Below, one piece after another: positions 55,101 to 64,000 of a DNA stretch of 64,000 nt (position 1 is the first letter of the stretch; every line of letters starts with the position of its first letter). A program made the position numbers and the translations under genes. The notes under the pieces were generated by a model, which saw only the letters and a list, made by a program, of their open reading frames with translations, was not told the DNA's origin and made no database searches. This stretch comes from Anthopleura xanthogrammica (taxonomy: Eukaryota > Cnidaria > Anthozoa > Actiniaria > Actiniidae): assembly GCA_964019055.1 (NCBI GenBank), contig OZ025224.1, positions 5,413,376 through 5,477,375 of the forward strand. Direction: 5' to 3'.

Positions 55101-58100
55101 TTGAGAACATTTTTCGTTATGTTTTATCGATTTTTGTGAGCAGTTGGACCCGGAAATACGTCACAACTTAACAGCTCTATATGTTAATTAGTATATAGGG
55201 AGAGATGAATACAATGTTCATTATTATATATCCTAGTCAAACTCGTTTTCTTATTGGTCGAGAGTACATCACGTGGAGGGAAATAAATCTCAATAACTCC
55301 CGCGCGGGTAATAAATGCACGTGATCAAAGCGTGAGAGGGTAATAAATGCACGTGATCAGGTCAAACGCTTTATAATTCATAATGAATTTTTTTTTGTAA
55401 TTAAAAAATTTTCAAAATGGAGAGAAAATTTTTCTTCGTTTGACTAGGATATATGATAAAACACTTAATGACTGATCCCTCGGGAAATCAGTTAATTTCG
55501 TTTCCCTCGAATCTCAATGTTTCAATTGAGATTCTCGGGAAACAAAACTAACTGTTTCCCTCGGGACCAGTCATTAAGTGCTAATTGTATCCCTGTATTC
55601 TTGGAGAAGGATATGTAAGTATTCAGGAGATTAAGAAGGGTTTAGGACTAGATCTATCAGTTTACCTAGCTTGGGCGTAGTGTTCTCCCATTTCAGACCG
55701 TTCCCAAGAGTATTATTCCTTTATTTAACCTTTGCGCATGAGGAGACAAATAATACGGATACAACTCAAACAAAGAATCTGATCTCAAGGAAATGACACG
55801 TGGTATGGGAAAACATTACACATAAAGTTAAAGAGGTCTATTCTGAACTAAAATCATTTATGTTTTAAAGCAATTTCATTATATTTCTAAGAAAAACATC
55901 AGATTTAAGAAAATCTCTTCTATAGAATATAATAAGATGGCAAAGATTTACTCGATATGGACTTCTCATTTCAGAGATACCACTGAGTTTAAAATTTAAA
56001 AATGCAAATGAGATGACGTCGACGAAGGAATCTATCCTCTTTTCTTGTGTGTTTTACTACCAGTGACTCAAGTAAACTCACCAAAACTCTACTACAACAT
56101 ATATTTCGGTAATAAAAATCATTTATTAATTGAAAACTGGCATCACCTTACAGGACAGTAATTTCGCATTTTAAATGAATCCTGGGCCGACGTCTTCTCA
56201 TTTGCATTTTTTAATTTTTTAAAAACCTTTATATCTCTGAAAAGAGACGTCCATATCCTGTAAAACTGTGCCATCGTATTATACCCTACACGTAGAAGTG
56301 ATTTTTAAACTAAATTGTCAGAGTTGATAGCTATACTTTAAGAATGATATCGTACGTACTGAAATGTTAATGTCATTCCGACCTTCATTAAACGTGATTC
56401 TCTTACCTGAAAGATAACGTGCGTTAGGAATCACCATCAAAACTTTATCATCAGGAGAAATACTACTAGAATCAGGAGGCAAATCAATAAATATGTCTTT
56501 GTTGTTTGAAAGATAATGAACGAGCTTTTTGTCTTGCATACTATCTATGTCCGTCTCAACGTCAACATTAACTGAGTGGATCCTTTCGTAGTTGTTCACC
56601 CAGTTTTCTCCTCCATTTGGCTTTACACGAATAAACGTATGCTGTCTTGAGATGATAAAGCTGCTTTGGAAGTCCCACACTGAAATGTAGCAGAAAATGC
56701 CGTTATTGTATTGGATACTTTTTGACTGCAGGGTAATACTAATGGCATGCATGGTAATACTTGGTTTGTTCATGGGCATCGCTTGCGCGCATCCTTTTTA
56801 CGCATGTACGTTCACGTTTGCTCATCGTGATGAAGTCATTCGACGAGCAAAGCACAATAGGCAATGTGCATCAAAGCTCACAAAGCACTCTGGGAAACTG
56901 AGTCCTGTAAAAATGTAACAGGGAAATCAAAGTAACTATCAGAAAAAAATACTTTGTTATTTGCATCTGTTGAAATACTTACATTTCCATAGAAAATGTC
57001 GACTCTTTAGAGGAGCCGAAAAAGCGTAAGGACTCACTTTCTCATCATGCTTTGTGCTAGAATTTCGAGCTCATGCACGTACATTGGCAATTAGTTCACA
57101 AAGCCGCTCAGATACTCATGCAAGGCTACCGTTCTTACCTTTCTTTCCATACAGCTCTACCCTCATACAAGGGTAGTTGTGATAGTGCAGTACAGTAAAT
57201 CGAACATATTTAGCAAGGCGATGGATTGAAGGACCGGAAACCCTTAAATGAGATCTATCCTTGTTTCCACTTGAAAAATACTGAGAAAAAAAATCAGAAG
57301 AATATCAATATTATGTATACAACACTTGATTAGTCTCTCCCTATTTTGTTACTGACCATAAATAAACACAGGTAGCTGCTTTGTATCAGTTGTTGCTGTA
57401 TTCGAAATATCTATGATAGCTAATGCTATTCTCAAACCATGAGAATTTGATGCTTTTAAGGTGACTGGCTACTTTTGGAAAAAAAATTTAACTTTTTTTA
57501 AGATATTCTTTAAAATGATATTCAATGCTGATTCCGGATATAAAAAGCCAAACTGGGGTGTCCTGAGCTCGTTTTCGAGATAATAAGCATTTTATAATGG
57601 ATGCCTACGCGCGAGTTTTTTAAGCAAAAATTGCGCCACCGAAAGTGATCAGGAAAAAAAACATTACAACTCATAAGACAATAGTTCTTTGCAGACTTTA
57701 TCATGCACAAATGCCAGCTAATGAATCATACCACCTTGATATTTTGAATAAAAGATAAATAAATACCTTGATTTGTCATATTTTGTCCTTCATTGCTATC
57801 AAAAATCTCAAATTTCCTACTGAAAAATCTATATTTTCATGCGTGAGAAAAATTAAATGAAAACAAAAATGATATAACGTAGATATTTAGAAATTCTTTC
57901 AAGTAAGCTTATAAGAAGTATAGAGTCCCGTGCAAAATATGAGGGTTTTGCCCTGTTGAAGTTCAAAACTTGTATGGTTCCTCAATAAAATCTTCTGTTT
58001 TAGTCAGCGGGTTTTTGCGCGCACACATCGTGGGCTCAAATCGAGCGTTCAGAAGTAGGCAGTCACCTACTTGACTGAAAATGAATAATTCAGGTCAAAA

Positions 58101-59691
58101 GCTGCACATATCCTCCCCACTTGGTTAATGCGATAAAGAAAAATACCAACGGAAACCAAGCAAGCTTAATCACTAGAACGGTTATATATACCTACATCAT
58201 CCACATATTGGTAGTGTAACCTTCCTAACTTAAAGATGCAACACTCAAATAAAGAAACACATCACCATCCAACTATTCCCTTTATATGGAATCAATACTG
58301 AAAGTGTTGGATCAGGGGTGAGGTGCACTTTAAGTGTTGATGCGTTTGCTTTATTATCCATTTTCTCCATTTTTTTATGTAAGTTTTTAAATCGCGCTTG
58401 ATATCTAGGAGGATGATTACTTTGCTAGTGGGTCATTTACCTGCTTTCAGTTTTTAATTTTATCTAAAACTGCTGGTAAATCACTTGGGCCGAGCGGCAT
58501 TCCGTGCCACAAAGGGTCTATTATTACGTAATAGCAGTAACTTACTTCCTCTTTTTTCCAATTTTTTTCGTCCATTGAATACGAAACCCGGTAGAGTTTA
58601 ACCCATTTATCTTCATTGGGATTTCCTTGCACGCCAAATTGGCAAATAAAATGCGAAACCAAAAGGTTTACTTGCAACCAGGCTTGACGTTGCGGTTCTG
58701 TAGATCCTTGCGCAGCGAGACCTGGACACCAGGCTCCATTTCCATTAAGACGTGCTTTCTCAGCACTGTAAGACTGCGACAAGTGGCTTGATGATGTCAT
58801 CTGATAATCTTTTGTTTTGGCTGGAATACTGACCCCCAGACTCACCAGACACGAACTTGAGCCTGAATACCAATATATATATTAATCATTCACCACTTTC
58901 CATACATCGCTTCACTGGTCAAACACAAAGCATTCATTCGAGGTTGCAAGGTTCAAATTTAAATAATCCTTTGAAACTACCTAGAAGCCTCGATTGAATG
59001 CTTTTGTGTTTGACCAGTGAACCGATGATAGCATGTTATTACAAATATAAAAAAAAAACAATAATTAGTATAGCTGGCAAGAGCATGTTAAAATTAGCAA
59101 AACTATACAATTTAAAAAAGTAAGTTCAAACTCGTAAAGAGATATGAATGTCAAAAATCGAAATTTTGTATAAAAACTTTTGTTGGAGACATCTCTTCGC
59201 TACTAGTTTTGAATTTACTTCATCAAACTTCTCAGTATTTACTTATCCTAACATACTTTCCCCAGCTATGGTAATTATTTTTCTGTTTTACTAACTGAAT
59301 TTACAGTGCGAATCGAAAAACCGTGAGCACCCAAAAATATTTCAGAAATCGTGTATCGTTCGTTGAACAATCTAAAACAACTCTCTAACTGCAAGAAATT
59401 CGACTGATTTGTAGTCAGATAAACTTCATGTAGTTAGAGAGTCGTTTCAGATTGTTCAACGAACAATAAACGATTTCTGAAGTATTTCTGGGTGCCCGCG
59501 GTTTTTCGATTCGCACTGTAAAAATAGCTGGTAAAAGCACATGTTTGAAAAACTAATCAAGATTTAAAAAATCACTGATTTTCAACTGGTATGGCTAATG
59601 AAAGCTTATTATACCTAATATTTGAATTACCTAAGTAGAGTCCTGTCGAACATATTGGTATCAGACACAGTACAGCTAAGAATAAACGCAT
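52170..59691 (-). CDS. Secreted or GPI-anchored F5/8C - unknown domain - EGF(x4) protein
   Basis: Minus-strand exons: 59631-59691 (signal peptide MRLFLAVLCLIPICSTG), 58546-58862 and 57139-57280 (one F5/8C domain, SLGVSIPAKTKDYQMTSSS to VRFTVLHYHNYPCMRVELYG, split by a phase-0 intron), 56407-56679 (91 residues, not recognised), 53547-53702 (EGF-like, CDMDNKCPTETHC), then 52471-52785 (three further EGF modules, two with DIDEC/DVDEC calcium sites, on one exon) and 52170-52351. All phases agree, giving about 481 residues. The last two exons are joined across a 119-base intron (donor GTAAGT, acceptor TTCTTTAG). The resulting tail ends LLFLTLLCVFI, like a GPI-anchor signal. If that intron is retained, translation stops at 52406. 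The F5/8C domain lacks the usual terminal cysteine. The EGF/F5-8C mix suggests an adhesion or matrix role (inference). Confidence 0.85.
53990..54164. mobile_element. MITE (AGGACAATAGACCTTTCTAC ends)
   Basis: The left AGGACAATAGACCTTTCTAC AGTTCTG pairs with the right CAGAACTGTAAAAATGTCTA TCGTCCT. The inner arms TTTCAAGTCAAGGTTGGAGT and ACTCCAACCTCGACTTGAAA also pair. Confidence 0.88.
54552..54624 (+). tRNA. tRNA-Val(AAC)-like sequence, probably a SINE head or pseudo-tRNA
   Basis: The acceptor stem GCTCCTG/CCGGAGC pairs over 7 bp with one GU. The D arm GCTC/GAGC is intact, the A-box is TAGCTCAATTGG and the B-box GGTTCAAATCC. The loop CTAACAA would place anticodon AAC (Val), but the anticodon stem is one base short and mispaired, and the outermost T-stem pair is broken. 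The downstream TCGGATTTTTTCCGAG hairpin and tail recur at 43090-43150 next to a decayed tRNA half, which favours a SINE. It lies in an intron of the minus-strand F5/8C-EGF gene. Confidence 0.45.
55227..55454. mobile_element. MITE (TATATCCTAGTCAAAC ends)
   Basis: TATATCCTAGTCAAACTCGT at the left pairs with ACGTTTGACTAGGATATA-like sequence at the right. Inside are two direct copies of GGTAATAAATGCACGTGATC. Confidence 0.82.
55462..55580. mobile_element. Hairpin MITE (CACTTAATGACTGATCCCTC ends)
   Basis: CACTTAATGACTGATCCCTC GGGAAA pairs with TTTCCCTCGGGACCAGTCAT TAAGTG. The inner GTTTCCCTCGAATCTCAATG pairs with AATTGAGATTCTCGGGAAAC. It sits 7 bp from the previous element. Confidence 0.9.
55935..56273. 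mobile_element. Degraded foldback element
   Basis: AAGATGGCAAAGATTTACTC / ATATGGACTTCTCATTTCAG AGATA and AATGCAAATGAGATGACGTC pair imperfectly with GACGTCTTCTCATTTGCATT, TATCTCTGAAAAGAGACGTC CATAT. Confidence 0.7.
57457..58069. mobile_element. ~610-bp transposon (TAAGGTGACTGNCTACTT ends)
   Basis: TAAGGTGACTGGCTACTT at the left pairs with AAGTAGGCAGTCACCTA at the right. The interior is shared with 23098-23660 (GAGCTCGTTTTCGAGATAAT, TAGAGTCCCGTGCAAAA). It lies in the intron splitting the F5/8C domain of the minus-strand gene. Confidence 0.82.
58906..59026. mobile_element. Hairpin MITE
   Basis: ATCGCTTCACTGGTCAAACA CAAAGCATTC pairs with GAATGCTTTTGTGTTTGACC AGTGAACCGAT around TTGAAA-rich inner arms. 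Confidence 0.85.
59300..59522. mobile_element. Foldback MITE, ~223 bp
   Basis: TTTACAGTGCGAATCGAAAA ACCG pairs with CGGTTTTTCGATTCGCACTG TAAA. The arms extend inward to AACTCTCTAACT / AGTTAGAGAGT with about 90% pairing. It lies in the first intron of the minus-strand gene. Confidence 0.9.
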
Positions 59692-60728
59692 TTTCGCGTT
59701 GTAGCGCACACGTGGTATTGACCTACATTTGCGCGCGTGGTTTTTACTTACGTTTGGACTTTGGTTTGGACTTTGTATGACGTCACTAGTTTAAATTAAT
59801 TAGCGCGCGGGTAACAAAACGAGCAGGGGACTGGGATCGAGTTTCTCAAATTTTATTTCATTTACAGACAAACCTCATCATAAGAAAGAACATTTAAAAA
59901 TTAAAAATGTGTATATGATCGTACCATACTGTGAAATACTCAGAAAAGAAATTCTGAGCCCCAGATGGGAAAATGATTTAAAAATAAATTGAAACAAAAT
60001 AATCATATTTAAAAAAAAATTCTATTCTAGAATACTGAGAATGATACACCATACATTTCTTTGTGATTTTGAATGCTCAGAAAATTGTTTCTACAAAGTC
60101 AAACATCTTTTCAAACTCATACCCAGTCCCTTGCTCGTTTTAAGAAACTGAAACTTTGTCCAAATTTTGAACCCTTCCAGCTGGTCCATTTTTTTCTTTT
60201 TTTTTTCTTTTTCGTCTATGAAAAAAGTCAGTTTTAGACTTCTTGAACCCTTGCGACATTTTGTTCGAAGGAGCCAAGCTATTATTAATTTTGACGAGAT
60301 ATAGTAGAGTTCTTCACGTCATATTCCAAATAAGCCCTTTGAACTGCGATTTTTAATAAAATCAATATGCATGTGATTATTTTAATAAACCGTTTGAAAG
60401 ATTGTATCGTCTACAAGGCGCCAACCCTAGACATGAATTTAATTAAATTTTCTTGAACTTCCGGTTCAAGTTCGTTGCTCATTGCATGTTCAGCATTCCA
60501 TGGCGAGCAGTTCAACCAATAAGAAAGCGAAATTAAGCCCTATGATATTCCAATATTGTTTACATGAGCAGTATAGTAAGATTTTAGTTCAGTTGCGAGC
60601 TGGTCAATCTTCAGCTTGCTTTGGATTGGTCTTTGTCTCTTTGATCTGTAAGAAGTTGATTGTCCGGAATTATTTCTGAAGATGTACTAATCTTGAATGT
60701 TTGCCAATCTGGATTAAATCTTAACGCC
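59692..60728. other. Bidirectional upstream region of two divergent genes
   Basis: Separates the minus-strand F5/8C-EGF gene (ATG at 59691) from the plus-strand LDLa gene (ATG at 60729). GC-richer GCGCGC words cluster at 59700-59815. No other exon is supported. Shared regulation is possible only in principle. Confidence 0.5.

Positions 60729-64000
<3,272 letters not shown>

Noticed and set aside
56318..56779. 153-residue minus frame taken whole as a protein
   Set aside because: Only 56407-56679 is flanked by good acceptor and donor sites in matching phase 1. The ends of the frame are intron.

Overview
This is eukaryotic, intron-rich, AT-rich DNA. Genes have GT/AG introns, and most modular exons carry symmetric phase-1 junctions. 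The layout is metazoan: SRCR, PAN/apple, EGF, PLAT, F5/8C (discoidin) and LDL-receptor A modules sit beside the housekeeping genes PSMC2 and RWDD3. Together with the very dense load of short foldback/MITE elements and tRNA-derived SINEs, this suggests a marine invertebrate, most likely an anthozoan cnidarian (coral or sea anemone). That assignment is an inference from gene style and repeats, not from a search.

Layout. 1-2553: a DNA element with ~475-bp terminal inverted repeats and a nested MITE. 3877-4446: an ATAAT microsatellite. 6156-11880 (+): a type I membrane protein with seven SRCR domains, one exon per domain. 12413-13070: two foldback elements. 13174-18742: a 5.6-kb satellite of 25-bp units with an internal 2,200-bp-offset duplication. 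19242-20733 (-): a dead DDE-transposase gene. 21738-28428 (+): a secreted PAN-EGF-EGF-EGF-PLAT gene whose two calcium-binding EGF exons are both out of frame. 28521-29478: a 57-bp minisatellite. 28.5-32.9 kb: repeats only. 32941-36887 (+): RWDD3-like gene with a repeat-filled intron. 39601-41649 (+): a secreted PAN-F5/8C protein. 43333-51557 (+): PSMC2 (26S proteasome ATPase Rpt1), 13 exons, intact, with a duplicated 3' splice site. 52170-59691 (-): a secreted or GPI-anchored F5/8C-unknown-EGF protein. 60729-64000 (+): the 5' part of an LDLa-repeat protein that runs off the window.

Biology. Two conserved intracellular genes are embedded in a neighbourhood of fast-evolving extracellular or adhesion-type genes assembled from phase-1 exon modules. 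The two PAN proteins share a distinctive CEIN / PEDLVR signature. The two F5/8C proteins share the same internal phase-0 intron. These genes therefore look like a locally shuffled family, plausibly acting in recognition, adhesion or extracellular matrix, though the sequence does not show a function. Much of the remaining DNA is non-autonomous transposons, several families of which recur two or three times in the window.

Limits. Exon boundaries were read by eye from splice consensus and phase. Repeat edges are approximate to a few bases unless a target-site duplication is given. No database search was possible.
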